Source: JBDHWG01 sp039810085 | GTDB taxonomy: Bacteria > Chloroflexota > Anaerolineae > Epilineales > JAHCIE01 | Assembly (NCBI GenBank): GCA_039810085.1 | Contig: JBDHWG010000016.1 | Span: forward strand, 78,302 to 142,301 | DNA: 64,000 nt | Direction: 5' to 3' | In this document: positions 33,114-41,260 of the stretch, piece by piece | How positions within the stretch are numbered: the first letter of the stretch is position 1 | Layout: each line of letters starts with the position of its first letter | Program-made: the position numbers and the translations under genes | Notes under the pieces: model-generated | What the model saw: only the letters and a program-made list of their open reading frames with translations | Told to the model about the DNA's origin: nothing | The model's database searches: none

Positions 33114-34817
33114 CTAGTCGAACTCCTCCACCGAGCGCGGTGCGATGTGCAGCGTGCGCTCACCGCTGTACGTCACCAGCCCCGGGCCGCCACCCTTGAG
33201 CCGCCGTACCCGCCGCGCCTCGGTCACGTCCACCGCCACGCTCGTCGAGCCGCGCGACGCCGAGTAGTACGCCGCCAGGCTCGCTGCCGCCTCGACCGTC
33301 GTCTCTGGCGTGGGGCGGCCCTCGGTCTTGACGATGACGTGCGCGCCGGGGACGGCACGGGCGTGCAGCCACAGGTCATGCCCGGCGGCGCGCTCGAAGG
33401 TGACGTGCTCGTTCTGGCGGCTGTTGCGCCCGACGAGGATGGTCAGCCCGTCCGGCGACGTCACCTCGATGGGCGGCGCGGGGCGGGCGCCGCCCTTGGT
33501 CGTCGGCGCGCGCTCGCCGACCAGCGCCGCGATCTGCGCGTGAACGGCGTCGATTTCTGGGCGGTTCTCCGCCAGCGCCAGGTCCGTGGCGAGCTGGCGC
33601 AGCGTGGCGATGTTGATGTCTACGCTCTCGCGCCGCGTCGCGATGTCGGCGGCGGCGCGTTTCGAGCGCTCGTAGTCGCGGAACATGCGCTGCGCGTTCT
33701 CGACCGGCGTGAGCGTTGGGTCCAGGGGGATGGTCAGCGGGCCATCGCCGGTGTCGGGGATAGTCAACTCGCGCGCGCCGGGCGGCACGGTCGAGGCGTA
33801 GGCCAGCAGCCACTCACCCCACACCCGCCGCTGCTCTACGGCCTCCGGCGGGAGCACCTCGCGCTCCAGGGCCGCCCGCTGGCGCTCGGCGCGCTCCAGG
33901 GCGTCGTCGATGAGCGCCTGCACGCGCCGCCGCGCCGCCGCGTAGGAATCCCGCCCCACTTGACTGCTGTAGAACGCGGCGATGGCTTCGCTCAAGCTCG
34001 GCGCCGGTTCGCCGTCCAGGTGGGTGAGCATGTAGGGCGCGAACTCCACGACGGCGTCGTCCTCGCGCACCCAGCTCGGCGACCACGCCCCGCCGGAGAC
34101 GAGCGGGCCGCACACCTCGGCCATCGCCTTGAGAAGTGGGGACAGGCGCTCCACGTCGCCGACGTAAGCTTCGGTGTCGCCCAGGGCGCGGAACGCGATC
34201 TCCCGCGCGGCGAGTGGGCTGAGGCCACGCAGTCCGTTGAGCAGCGTCCGCCACACCGGGCGATCCGCCGTCGCGCCGGCCAGCAGTAGCTCAATCTGCG
34301 GCTCGGCGATCTCGTCGGGCGCGGGGCGCTCGATGGGCGGCGGGGGGATGTAGGGCTGCTTGGGGAGCACGACGCGGGCGCGGGTCATCTCTGGCGTGAT
34401 GCGGCGGGCGCTGTCGCGGATGGTGTTCGACGAGTCGAGCAGGATGAGGTTGCTGAGGCGGCCCATGAGCTCAGCCACAATGCGGCTTGGCCCCTCGGCG
34501 CCGTCGAAGTCGAGCACGAGGATGCGCTCCCATCTCGGCGTCGAAACGTTCACGAGCCGCGCGCCCTTGACGTACTTGCGCAGCATGAGCAGGAACGGCG
34601 TCTCTTTCTCCACGCCGCGCCGCCCCTTCGCGTCCGTGAGGTGGACGCGCGCCGTTTGGGGATCGGCAGAGAGGAGTAGGTAGTCGCGGCGGCCGTGGTA
34701 GATTTCCAACGCCAGCGCCAGGGCGTCCACCGGCACGACGGCCTGCACGCGGCCGCCCACCAGCGACGCCCCCAACTCGTCGGCGAGCGCGGCCAGGGTC
34801 AGCGCATCGAGGGGCAC
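33114..34817 (-). CDS. rqcH: RqcH/NFACT family protein (Rqc2 homologue)
   Basis: A 567-residue NFACT protein. The N-terminal NFACT-N region starts MPLDALTLAALADELGASLV. Helix-hairpin and coiled-coil regions occupy the middle (FYSSQVGRDSYAAARRRVQA onward). The C-terminal NFACT-R domain has ILVGRNSRQNEHVTF and HDLWLHARAVPGAHVIVKTE. In bacteria RqcH binds stalled 50S-peptidyl-tRNA complexes and directs alanine tailing for proteolysis. Older annotations call it fibronectin-binding protein. Length is normal. It follows the MFS gene with a three-base gap. Confidence 0.9.
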   Translation of the reverse strand: MPLDALTLAALADELGASLVGGRVQAVVPVDALALALEIYHGRRDYLLLSADPQTARVHLTDAKGRRGVEKETPFLLMLRKYVKGARLVNVSTPRWERILVLDFDGAEGPSRIVAELMGRLSNLILLDSSNTIRDSARRITPEMTRARVVLPKQPYIPPPPIERPAPDEIAEPQIELLLAGATADRPVWRTLLNGLRGLSPLAAREIAFRALGDTEAYVGDVERLSPLLKAMAEVCGPLVSGGAWSPSWVREDDAVVEFAPYMLTHLDGEPAPSLSEAIAAFYSSQVGRDSYAAARRRVQALIDDALERAERQRAALEREVLPPEAVEQRRVWGEWLLAYASTVPPGARELTIPDTGDGPLTIPLDPTLTPVENAQRMFRDYERSKRAAADIATRRESVDINIATLRQLATDLALAENRPEIDAVHAQIAALVGERAPTTKGGARPAPPIEVTSPDGLTILVGRNSRQNEHVTFERAAGHDLWLHARAVPGAHVIVKTEGRPTPETTVEAAASLAAYYSASRGSTSVAVDVTEARRVRRLKGGGPGLVTYSGERTLHIAPRSVEEFD

Positions 34818-34820
34818 AGC

Positions 34821-36332
34821 TTACTCCAGCGGCGTGGCGATTTCCACGCCCGTTGGCTCCGTCGCCAGCTCGCGTACCGAACCGGCCGGCATGAAGAACG
34901 ACGCCACGAGGCCAAGGGCCGTCACCACGGCGGCGATGACGAACACGGGCTGGATCGCCAGAACAAGAATCTCGCGCAGCGGCTCCAGGGCCTGCGACGG
35001 GATGTTCTGGGATGCGATGGGGTCGAGCAGCTGCTCCGGCGTGATAGACAGGCTGCCGCCGAGGCTCTGCATGCCGCCCAATAAAAGCGCGGCGAGGACA
35101 GCGCCCATCACACTCACACCCACCGTCCCGCCCAGGCTGCGGCTGAAGGTCAGCGTGGAGGTCGTTGCGCCCATCCGCGACCGGCTCACACGGTTCTGGG
35201 CGGCGATGAGCAGGGTCGTGATGGAGATGCCCATGCCAGCGCCGGCCAGGAACTGGCTGAGGATGAGATACCCGACGCTCGTGTCGATGCTCAGGCGCGT
35301 CATCATGAACGCGCCGATGGTCATCACCGTCATGCCCGTCAACAAGATGGGGCGGTAGCCGAGGCGGAGGATGAAGGGCGCACCCGCCGTGCTGGCGATG
35401 ACCCAGCCGATGATCTGCGGCGTCAGGATCAGGCCGGCTTCGGCCGGTGTCTTGCCGAGCACGGCCTGGGCGAACAGCGGGATGAACGCCGAGCTGCCGA
35501 AGAGGGCGAAGCCAGTCAGGAAGCCCTGAGACGAAGCGACGTCAAACACCCGGTCGCGGAACAGGCTCAGGGGAATGAGTGGCTCCGGCGCGCGCCGCTC
35601 AACGCGCAGAAAGACGAGAAATGAGGTCACAGCGGCGATGAGCAGTAGCGCTGTCTGCCACGATGCCCAGGGCCACAGGTTGCCGCCCTCCATCATGGCA
35701 AGGAGCAGCGCCACGACGCTGATGCTCAGGGTCAGCGCGCCCAGATAGTCGATCTGTACGCGGCTGCGGTGGGGCGCTGGCTCGGTCAACCCCCACCACA
35801 CCATGCCCACCGCCAGCAGGCCCAGGGGCACGTTGACGTAGAATACCCAGCGCCACGACGCATACTGCACCAGCAAGCCGCCGATGACCGGCCCGACGAG
35901 ACTGGCGACGCCCCACACGCCGGAGAACAGCCCCTGGATGCGGGTGCGCTGCTCGACGGTGAAGATGTCGCCAGCAATCGTGAATGAGAGAGGGAGGAGC
36001 GCGCCGGCACCGACGCCCTGGATAGCCCGGAAGATGATAAGCTGCGTCATGGACTGGGACAAACCGCTGAGGGCCGAGCCGACCAGGAAGATGCCCATGC
36101 CGACAAGGAACACCGGCCGCCGCCCGTACAGGTCAGACAGCTTGCCGAAAATGGGTGTCATGACGGCGCTGGTGAGCGCGTACACTGAGAACACCCAGCC
36201 GTACTCAGCCAGGCCGCCGAGCTGCGAGATGATGGTGGGCATGGCGGTGCTAACCACCGTGGCCTCAATCGCGGCGAGGGCCAGGCCCAACATGATGGAT
36301 GCGGTGACCATATACAGACGCGTGCGCGGCAC
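34821..36332 (-). CDS. MFS drug-efflux transporter, DHA2 (EmrB/QacA) family
   Basis: A 503-residue transporter with 14 predicted helices, as expected for DHA2. Motif A appears as GKLSDLYGRRPVFLVGM, the motif region VVSTAMPTIISQLG lies in TM1 and GVGAGALLPLSFTIAGDIF in TM4. A long C-terminal pair of helices is followed by a short cytoplasmic tail. It would export drugs or metabolites by proton antiport; the substrate cannot be read from sequence. It is directly upstream of rqcH, so the two may share a transcript by chance. Confidence 0.9.
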   Translation of the reverse strand: MPRTRLYMVTASIMLGLALAAIEATVVSTAMPTIISQLGGLAEYGWVFSVYALTSAVMTPIFGKLSDLYGRRPVFLVGMGIFLVGSALSGLSQSMTQLIIFRAIQGVGAGALLPLSFTIAGDIFTVEQRTRIQGLFSGVWGVASLVGPVIGGLLVQYASWRWVFYVNVPLGLLAVGMVWWGLTEPAPHRSRVQIDYLGALTLSISVVALLLAMMEGGNLWPWASWQTALLLIAAVTSFLVFLRVERRAPEPLIPLSLFRDRVFDVASSQGFLTGFALFGSSAFIPLFAQAVLGKTPAEAGLILTPQIIGWVIASTAGAPFILRLGYRPILLTGMTVMTIGAFMMTRLSIDTSVGYLILSQFLAGAGMGISITTLLIAAQNRVSRSRMGATTSTLTFSRSLGGTVGVSVMGAVLAALLLGGMQSLGGSLSITPEQLLDPIASQNIPSQALEPLREILVLAIQPVFVIAAVVTALGLVASFFMPAGSVRELATEPTGVEIATPLE

Positions 36333-36353
36333 TCTAGTACCCCCACTCTGAAT

Positions 36354-36761
36354 TCATGGCTCTACCCGGAAGCCTGCTTGCACAAAATGCTTGTCGAACG
36401 TGAAGGCCACCCCGATGCCGAGTTTCTGCATGACCGTGAAGGAGACGCAGTCGGTAAGCGAGTAGCGCTTGTCAGCATGGCGTTGAAAATAGGCCCAGCC
36501 TTCATAGAACATGGCTTCGTCAATGTGAACAAGCTGGATGGAAGGGCTATGGAGCAGAGTCCGTCCGACCTGAACAGCTTTGGCATGATAGCCACGGCTG
36601 TTGAAGAACGTCACCACCTCGTCAAAGACATAAGACGTTGTGACCAAGGCTGGCAACGCAGTAAATAGTCGCCGCCAGTGCTGGGCGGCGATCTGATGGT
36701 TCTGGTCGTTGCCTAGCTCCAGGGCAAGCCAGTAGCTAGTGTCCACGAAAACGGAGTTCAT
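36354..36761 (-). CDS. vapC: VapC-like PIN-domain toxin
   Basis: A 135-residue PIN-domain ribonuclease. Acidic metal-binding residues are in FVDTSYWLAL (Asp near 7), VFDEVVTF (Glu near 48), YSLTDCVSF (Asp near 103) and FTFDKHFVQAGF (Asp near 123). VapC toxins cleave tRNA or rRNA and are neutralised by the cognate antitoxin encoded just upstream, whose stop overlaps this ATG by four bases. Codons are less GC-biased than in the transporter next door. Confidence 0.88.
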   Translation of the reverse strand: MNSVFVDTSYWLALELGNDQNHQIAAQHWRRLFTALPALVTTSYVFDEVVTFFNSRGYHAKAVQVGRTLLHSPSIQLVHIDEAMFYEGWAYFQRHADKRYSLTDCVSFTVMQKLGIGVAFTFDKHFVQAGFRVEP

Positions 36762-36967
36762 GTGCCGTAGAGATAGCGATCATGGTTAATTGACGCGTCA
36801 TCAATATCGATCGTCACAGGATTCTTGCCAAGCTCTTGAATTGGATCTGAATCCGTTACAGGCACAATGACGATGACGTCCTGCTCCTGGCGGATATCGA
36901 CCTCATCAACGCCTTCAAGCCATTGCTTTGGAATGACGACGCCCTGGTCAGTCACTTTCGCTCGCAT
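36758..36967 (-). CDS. vapB: VapB-type (AbrB/SpoVT-like) antitoxin
   Basis: A 69-residue antitoxin. The N-terminal MRAKVTDQGVVIPKQWLEGV is an AbrB-like swapped-hairpin DNA-binding region. The acidic C-terminus (TIDIDDASINHDRYLYGT) would wrap the toxin. The start is ATG 36967 behind GGAGGGCC; a longer frame to 37006 lacks support. It overlaps vapC by ATGA, so the pair is translationally coupled and probably autoregulated. Confidence 0.85.
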   Translation of the reverse strand: MRAKVTDQGVVIPKQWLEGVDEVDIRQEQDVIVIVPVTDSDPIQELGKNPVTIDIDDASINHDRYLYGT

Positions 36968-37050
36968 TTGGCCCTCCACTTTCGGCCCTCGTCCGAACAC
37001 AGTCATGCAATTATAGCACAGCTACGGTCGATGGTCCTCTAGCTGGCGAG

Positions 37051-37371
37051 TTATTGCAGCAGGAGCAGTAGCATAATCATGTCAGTGAGGGCCAGGACGC
37101 GGTGGGTCAGGTTCGGCGTCATCTCGATGAGCGACCCCGGCCCGACCTCGAACGTCTCGCCGCCCAGGCCGATCTCCGCCTTGCCCTGCAACACCTGGAT
37201 GATGGCCGCCTTGGCCGACGTGTGCTCCGACAGCTCCTGGCCCGCGCCGAAGCTGAACACGACTGCCGTGACCTTGTCGGTCCTGGACACGGTCCGGCTC
37301 AGGATGCCGTTCGGGACGATATTCACCATGCCAACGATGTCGGGTAGATACACGAAGCCTTTGTCTGCCAC
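37051..37371 (-). CDS. Small cupin-domain protein
   Basis: A 106-residue single cupin. The two cupin motifs are recognisable in VVFSFGAGQELSEHTSAKAAIIQVLQG and FEVGPGSLIEMTPNLTHRVLAL, with metal-ligand candidates His and Glu. Such proteins bind small ligands or metals and are often of unknown role. GTG start at 37371 with AGGGAGG upstream. It is divergent from the DtxR-type regulator, and a perfect 33-bp palindrome lies between them. Confidence 0.82.
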   Translation of the reverse strand: MADKGFVYLPDIVGMVNIVPNGILSRTVSRTDKVTAVVFSFGAGQELSEHTSAKAAIIQVLQGKAEIGLGGETFEVGPGSLIEMTPNLTHRVLALTDMIMLLLLLQ

Positions 37372-37402
37372 AGGGCCTCCCTTTCACTATTCAGATCTGT
37401 TC

Positions 37403-37435
37403 AGACCTGACAGGTTTTGAAAACCTGTCAGGTCT
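37403..37435. repeat. 33-bp perfect palindrome (AGACCTGACAGG family)
   Basis: AGACCTGACAGGTTTT, a central G, and the exact reverse complement. It lies in the divergent region between the cupin and DtxR-type genes. From memory, this sequence is a dispersed repeat in several bacterial phyla. A regulator operator is possible but less likely. Confidence 0.8.
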
Positions 37436-37473
37436 ATTCGGGACTGTTTCTAAGAAGAGCATCATATTTATTG

Positions 37474-37502
37474 TTGCGCGAATCGTGCCACGACGGTATA
37501 AT
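37474..37502 (+). promoter_or_regulatory. Promoter of the DtxR-type gene, probably giving a near-leaderless mRNA
   Basis: TTGCGC at 37474-37479, a 17-bp spacer and TATAAT at 37497-37502. The first in-frame ATG is at 37512, only nine bases past the -10 box, and no Shine-Dalgarno is visible. Transcription would begin at or next to the start codon. Confidence 0.7.
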
Positions 37503-37511
37503 TCGTGGTGT

Positions 37512-38231
37512 ATGCCATCATCAACGACCATGCCTAAAGACACCACGACCGAGCCAAGAGCCGCCGCAACGGCCACGATGCAGGACTACCTCAAGGCGCT
37601 GCTCCGCCTGGAGAAGGCGCAGTCGCCCGTGCCCACGTCGGCGCTGGCCGAGGCGCTGGCCGTGTCGCCCTCGGCGGTGACGGCGATGTCGTGCAAGCTC
37701 CACGTCGCCGGTCTCGTGCGCTACGCCGCCTATCATGGCATGGCCCTCACCGACCACGGGCGGGGCGAGGCGCTGCGGGTGATGCGCGCCCACCGGCTGG
37801 CCGAGGTCATGATGGTGCAGTGGATGGGCTACGGCTGGGAGGAAGTGGACGACGAGGCCGACCGGCTAGAGCATGTCTTGTCGCCGGAGTTCGTCAACCG
37901 CCTGGAGGCCCAGCTCGGCTACCCCAAGACCTGCCCCCACGGCGACCCCATCCCCGGCCCGAACGGCGAGATGCCCGACATCGCCGAGATGCCCTTAGCG
38001 TCCCTCACGCCAGGGCAGTCGGCGGTGGTCTACCGCGTCACGTCCCACAACCCGGCGCTGCTGGTGCATCTCCGCGACCTGCGACTGGTGCCGGGTACGC
38101 GCGTCGAGCTGCGCGAGGTTGCGCCCTTCGATGGGCCGCTGACGGTGCGCGTGGACGATGTCGAGCGCAACATCGGCCGCGCCGTCGCCCAATCCGTCCA
38201 CCTCCACCGCGCCACCCTCGAACCGAACTGA
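37512..38231 (+). CDS. DtxR/MntR-family metal-dependent transcriptional regulator
   Basis: A 239-residue regulator. Residues about 20-75 form the winged helix (MQDYLKALLRLEKAQSPVPT and SPSAVTAMSCKLHVAGLVRY). A metal-binding dimerisation domain follows (AHRLAEVMMVQWMGYGWEEV, DEADRLEHVLSP, YPKTCPHGDPIPG). The C-terminal SH3-like FeoA domain has VTSHNPALLVHLRDL. It should repress metal uptake or storage genes when loaded with Fe(II) or Mn(II). No transporter target is adjacent. The ATG at 37530 is an alternative start. Confidence 0.88.
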   Translation: MPSSTTMPKDTTTEPRAAATATMQDYLKALLRLEKAQSPVPTSALAEALAVSPSAVTAMSCKLHVAGLVRYAAYHGMALTDHGRGEALRVMRAHRLAEVMMVQWMGYGWEEVDDEADRLEHVLSPEFVNRLEAQLGYPKTCPHGDPIPGPNGEMPDIAEMPLASLTPGQSAVVYRVTSHNPALLVHLRDLRLVPGTRVELREVAPFDGPLTVRVDDVERNIGRAVAQSVHLHRATLEPN

Positions 38232-38246
38232 GCGACACGCGCGCGA

Positions 38247-38768
38247 ATGCGTCCCAAAGCGCTTTCTGTCGTTGGCCTGCTTATTCTCCTCGGTCTTACG
38301 ATTATCTTGATTGTGATAGTGCTACCGCCAGCGCGTCATGGCGAGTCTGGCGTAATAGTAGAAACGGCCACGAATGCGCCGATACGCTCCTCGATTACGT
38401 CAACGGCTACGCCGCCTGCCCTGAGTCCACAAGGTGTCCCTGCCATTCCTGTCACGCGCCCTGGCGACATCCCCGCCTTTACGGAACAGGACGTGCGCGC
38501 CTGGGAAAGCAGTCATGCCCACGAGTACCAAGACCCGGCGGAACCTCCACCCGTCGTAGAGAAGGTAGAGTGGATCACCAGCGGCGAGGTGAAAGCCCGA
38601 GTTGGGAACACAGGGCTTCCAGACGACGCCCTTCTCTGCGTCGTCACCCTGCGCAGCCACTTCATCGTGCATGGGCCGGCGGGAGGAGCGCCTTACACCG
38701 GCACTACCGAAACGGACGTGTATGATGCCCGCACCGGGAACTTCCTGGTGTTGGGAATAGGTCCATGA
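38247..38768 (+). CDS. Membrane-anchored hypothetical protein
   Basis: A 173-residue protein with one N-terminal membrane segment (LSVVGLLILLGLTIILIVIV), a Ser/Thr/Pro-rich linker and an extracytoplasmic domain of about 100 residues. That domain has strands VEWITSGEVKARVG, LLCVVTLRSHFIVHG and TETDVYDARTGNFLVLG. I do not recognise it; the last block looks like a PepSY or Cu-amine-oxidase-N-type edge strand. It begins 15 bp after the DtxR gene. Confidence 0.65.
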   Translation: MRPKALSVVGLLILLGLTIILIVIVLPPARHGESGVIVETATNAPIRSSITSTATPPALSPQGVPAIPVTRPGDIPAFTEQDVRAWESSHAHEYQDPAEPPPVVEKVEWITSGEVKARVGNTGLPDDALLCVVTLRSHFIVHGPAGGAPYTGTTETDVYDARTGNFLVLGIGP

Positions 38769-38777
38769 TATGAGGAG

Positions 38778-38783
38778 TATAAT
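38778..38783 (+). promoter_or_regulatory. -10 box for the RelE-type toxin-antitoxin pair
   Basis: A consensus TATAAT 44 bp before the antitoxin ATG at 38827. The local sequence is AT-rich compared with the flanks. No convincing -35 is visible. Confidence 0.45.
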
Positions 38784-38826
38784 TTAAGCATAAGGCATTC
38801 CGATTATGAGCAGAATAGGAGTGATC

Positions 38827-39045
38827 ATGGCAAGCTCTGAGTCCATGTACCGGGCGCAGGTATTGGAAGAAGTAAACAGAATCCCCAACGAATACCTGGC
38901 GCCCCTGCTCCAGATTCTCCGCGCCTATCGAGAGAGCGTTACGCTTCTTCCAGCTGAAGAGAGCTTCCGCCAAGGCTGGCGCGAGGCGATAGAAGGCGAT
39001 ATTCACCCCATCCGGGATCTATGGACGGGTCTAGCCAATGACTAG
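38827..39045 (+). CDS. Putative antitoxin of a RelE-type pair
   Basis: A 72-residue acidic helical protein (SMYRAQVLEEVNRIPNEYLA and FRQGWREAIEGDIHPIRDLW). ATG 38827 has AGGAG five bases upstream; an ATG at 38806 lacks a site. It overlaps the RelE-like toxin gene by eight bases, the usual antitoxin-toxin arrangement. No DNA-binding motif is obvious, so the antitoxin call rests on position and size. Confidence 0.65.
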   Translation: MASSESMYRAQVLEEVNRIPNEYLAPLLQILRAYRESVTLLPAEESFRQGWREAIEGDIHPIRDLWTGLAND

Positions 39046-39442
39046 CACCTCCCAAGACGAGGCTAGTCAGGAGACTCAGCAGCCTTCCCAACACGACGTG
39101 CAGGTCTTTTTCACGTCTGAGTTTCGTCGCAATGTACGACGATTAAGCAAGAAGTATCGCCGCCTTCAAGTGGATGTGCAGCCTGTTATTGACCAGCTGC
39201 AGGCAGGACAAACGCCAGGCGAGCAAATTCCCCGTGTAGGCTATAGGGTTTTCAAGGTTCGCGTACAGAACACTGATATTGACAAGGGCAAGCGCTCGGG
39301 ATACCGCATGATCTACTATGTACAGACTCCAAGCGCAGTCATCTTGATCACCATCTATTCCAAGTCCGACCAAGGCGATGTGACACCTGACTTTGTTCGC
39401 CGCGTGATAGGCGAATATGAGGCAGACGAAGAGCGCAGCTAA
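39038..39442 (+). CDS. RelE/ParE-superfamily toxin
   Basis: A 134-residue protein with an unstructured N-terminal 20 residues and a RelE-like core: FFTSEFRRNVRRLSKKYRRL, VFKVRVQNTDIDKGKRSGYR and MIYYVQTPSAVILITIYSKS. RelE-type toxins cleave mRNA at the ribosome. The conserved basic and tyrosine positions of the core are present. It is encoded with its putative antitoxin upstream and converges on the FAD oxidoreductase, overlapping it by four bases. Confidence 0.82.
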   Translation: MTSTSQDEASQETQQPSQHDVQVFFTSEFRRNVRRLSKKYRRLQVDVQPVIDQLQAGQTPGEQIPRVGYRVFKVRVQNTDIDKGKRSGYRMIYYVQTPSAVILITIYSKSDQGDVTPDFVRRVIGEYEADEERS

Positions 39443-40602
39443 ATTGTAGCCGTGCTCGCTCTTGGCGCTTCGCGCGTGCCGGCGACGAGGGCGCGGCCGA
39501 CGAACGGCGCGACGCGCAGCAGCCGCAGGCCGACGGCCAGGGTGCGCGGCTGGAACATAAGCGGCTGCAACACCCGCCCCAGGCGGAGCCGCCACGCGAA
39601 CCGCCCCCGCCACTGTCGGGTGTATTCCCTCTCCAAATCTGCCTGCGACAGCTTCCCATCCAGGTACGCCAGAGCCAGCGGCGCAACCATCTCCGCGCTC
39701 GCCAGGGCCATCGCCATACCGTTCCCCGCCAGCGGGCTGATCAGACCGGCGGCGTCGCCGAGCAGCAGGACACCGTCCACCACCTGCTCTTTCGGCGAGA
39801 ACGGCACCTGGCTGATGGCGATAAAGCGCTCGTGGATGCGCTCAGCCCCAGCGAGCCACGCGCCCAGCGCTGGGTTGGTCGGCAGGACGGCGCGGGCGAA
39901 GGCATCGGGGTCGCCGCCGTGGGCGCGCAGCAGGCGTGTCTCGGCCAGGAGACACAGGTTCACCTGGCCGCCTTCCACGTCCGCCAGGCCGCAGTAGCCG
40001 CCATCGAACGCGTGCAGCTCGACACGGTGGCCGACCGACGGGCCGTGGTAGTGGGCCTTGAGCGCGAACGTGTCGTGGTCCTGGAACAGGAAGCGGCGGG
40101 CGAGGGTGCGGTCCAGGGGCGAGCGCTTACCCCACGCGCCCAGCACGAGCCGCGCTGAAACCTCGCGTGTTCCGCCGTCGCGCAGCCGATACGTGACCCG
40201 CCGCGTGCCGCCAGGTGTCCCCACGACGTTCGTCACCCGCGCTGGCGCCAGCGTGACGGCCCTGGCCGACGCCGCATTCTCGAACAGCAGCGCATCCAGG
40301 ACGCGCCGGCTCAGGCCCATCGCCGACGCTGGCAGACTGGCCGACCACACAAGGCCGCCCGGCGAGGTGATGCGCGCTTCGGTCATGCGGCTCGGACCGG
40401 CCGCGGCAACAGCAGCCGATGCGCCAAGCCGCGCCAGCATCGGCGCGGCCTCCGGTGACAGGAACTCGCCACACATCCGGTCGTGGGGGAAGGCATCGGC
40501 TTCGAGTAGGAGCACGCACACCCCTGCCCGTGCCAGGTGAGTGGCGGCGGCGCTGCCCGCCAGCCCCGCGCCGATGACAACGGCGTCGAAGGGGCCGGGC
40601 AC
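39439..40602 (-). CDS. FAD-dependent oxidoreductase (geranylgeranyl reductase-like)
   Basis: About 387 residues. An FAD Rossmann motif VVIGAGLAGSAAATHLARAG and the DRMCGEFLSPEA block typical of geranylgeranyl-reductase and tryptophan-halogenase relatives lie at the N-terminus. The second FAD motif GVLLLGDAAGLISPLAGNGM comes near residue 280. It probably reduces or hydroxylates a hydrophobic metabolite. The start is uncertain: GTG 40602 gives a compact N-terminus, while ATG 40665 (GAGGT upstream) adds a low-complexity tail overlapping the metallophosphoesterase. Confidence 0.82.
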   Translation of the reverse strand: MPGPFDAVVIGAGLAGSAAATHLARAGVCVLLLEADAFPHDRMCGEFLSPEAAPMLARLGASAAVAAAGPSRMTEARITSPGGLVWSASLPASAMGLSRRVLDALLFENAASARAVTLAPARVTNVVGTPGGTRRVTYRLRDGGTREVSARLVLGAWGKRSPLDRTLARRFLFQDHDTFALKAHYHGPSVGHRVELHAFDGGYCGLADVEGGQVNLCLLAETRLLRAHGGDPDAFARAVLPTNPALGAWLAGAERIHERFIAISQVPFSPKEQVVDGVLLLGDAAGLISPLAGNGMAMALASAEMVAPLALAYLDGKLSQADLEREYTRQWRGRFAWRLRLGRVLQPLMFQPRTLAVGLRLLRVAPFVGRALVAGTREAPRASTATI

Positions 40603-40612
40603 GGTGTCGGTA

Positions 40613-41260
40613 TTATCGGTTGGGTGCGCCCACGTCGGCGTCGATGAGCTGGAAGTCGAAGGCATTGATGACCTCGGTTTTGCCGTGCATGCTCCGCATG
40701 GGTAGGCGCGGGTCGTAGCGATGCATGTGGCCGTGGATGAAGTAGCGCGGCTGGAAGCGGTCCAGCAGCCAGCGCACGGCCAGGAAGCCCTGGTGGGCGT
40801 AGTCTGTGCCGTCGTTGATGCCCGCCGCAGGCGAGTGAGTCAGCAGGAAGTCGAGGCGGCGGCGGCGCTGTATCGTGGCCCACATGATTTTGACGGCGAG
40901 CCTGAGCGCCTGCTCCCACATCTCGTTTTGGGAGTACTGGAAGGGCTTGCCGGGGTTATAAGCGATGGAGCCGCTCAGCCCGGCGACGAGAACGCCGTCA
41001 GTCTGGACGACGCGGTTCGCGGCGTAGACCCAGCCACGCGGACCGCTCTCCGCTTCGCCGAAGCGGTCCCACGTCAGGGGCTTGTCGTGGTTGCCCGCGA
41101 CGAACACACAGGTGCAGTTGAACTTGTCGGCCAGGAAGGCCAGGTAGGCGTAGGGCAGATCGCCCGCACCCAGCAGAAGGTCCACCTGGCCGGTGCGCTC
41201 GTGGGCATCGGGCGCTTCCAGGCGGCGGTCAACGCGGTCCGCCACGGCCAGGACCCGCAT
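40613..41260 (-). CDS. Calcineurin-like metallophosphoesterase
   Basis: A 215-residue metallophosphoesterase starting MRVLAVADRVDRRL. Motifs are LLLGAGDLPY, FVAGNHDKP, LLTHSPAAG and FIHGHMHRYD. The first motif reads ADRVD rather than the usual D-x-H, so one metal ligand may differ. Substrates of such small enzymes are phosphodiesters or phosphoproteins and cannot be read here. Its ATG overlaps the stop of the mrfB-like gene (TAATG), placing it in the operon starting at 45236. Confidence 0.88.
   Translation of the reverse strand: MRVLAVADRVDRRLEAPDAHERTGQVDLLLGAGDLPYAYLAFLADKFNCTCVFVAGNHDKPLTWDRFGEAESGPRGWVYAANRVVQTDGVLVAGLSGSIAYNPGKPFQYSQNEMWEQALRLAVKIMWATIQRRRRLDFLLTHSPAAGINDGTDYAHQGFLAVRWLLDRFQPRYFIHGHMHRYDPRLPMRSMHGKTEVINAFDFQLIDADVGAPNR

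Noticed and set aside
37403..37435. Operator for the DtxR-type regulator
   Set aside because: The palindrome matches a dispersed repeat family I recall from other genomes and does not resemble a DtxR/MntR box; kept only as a repeat.
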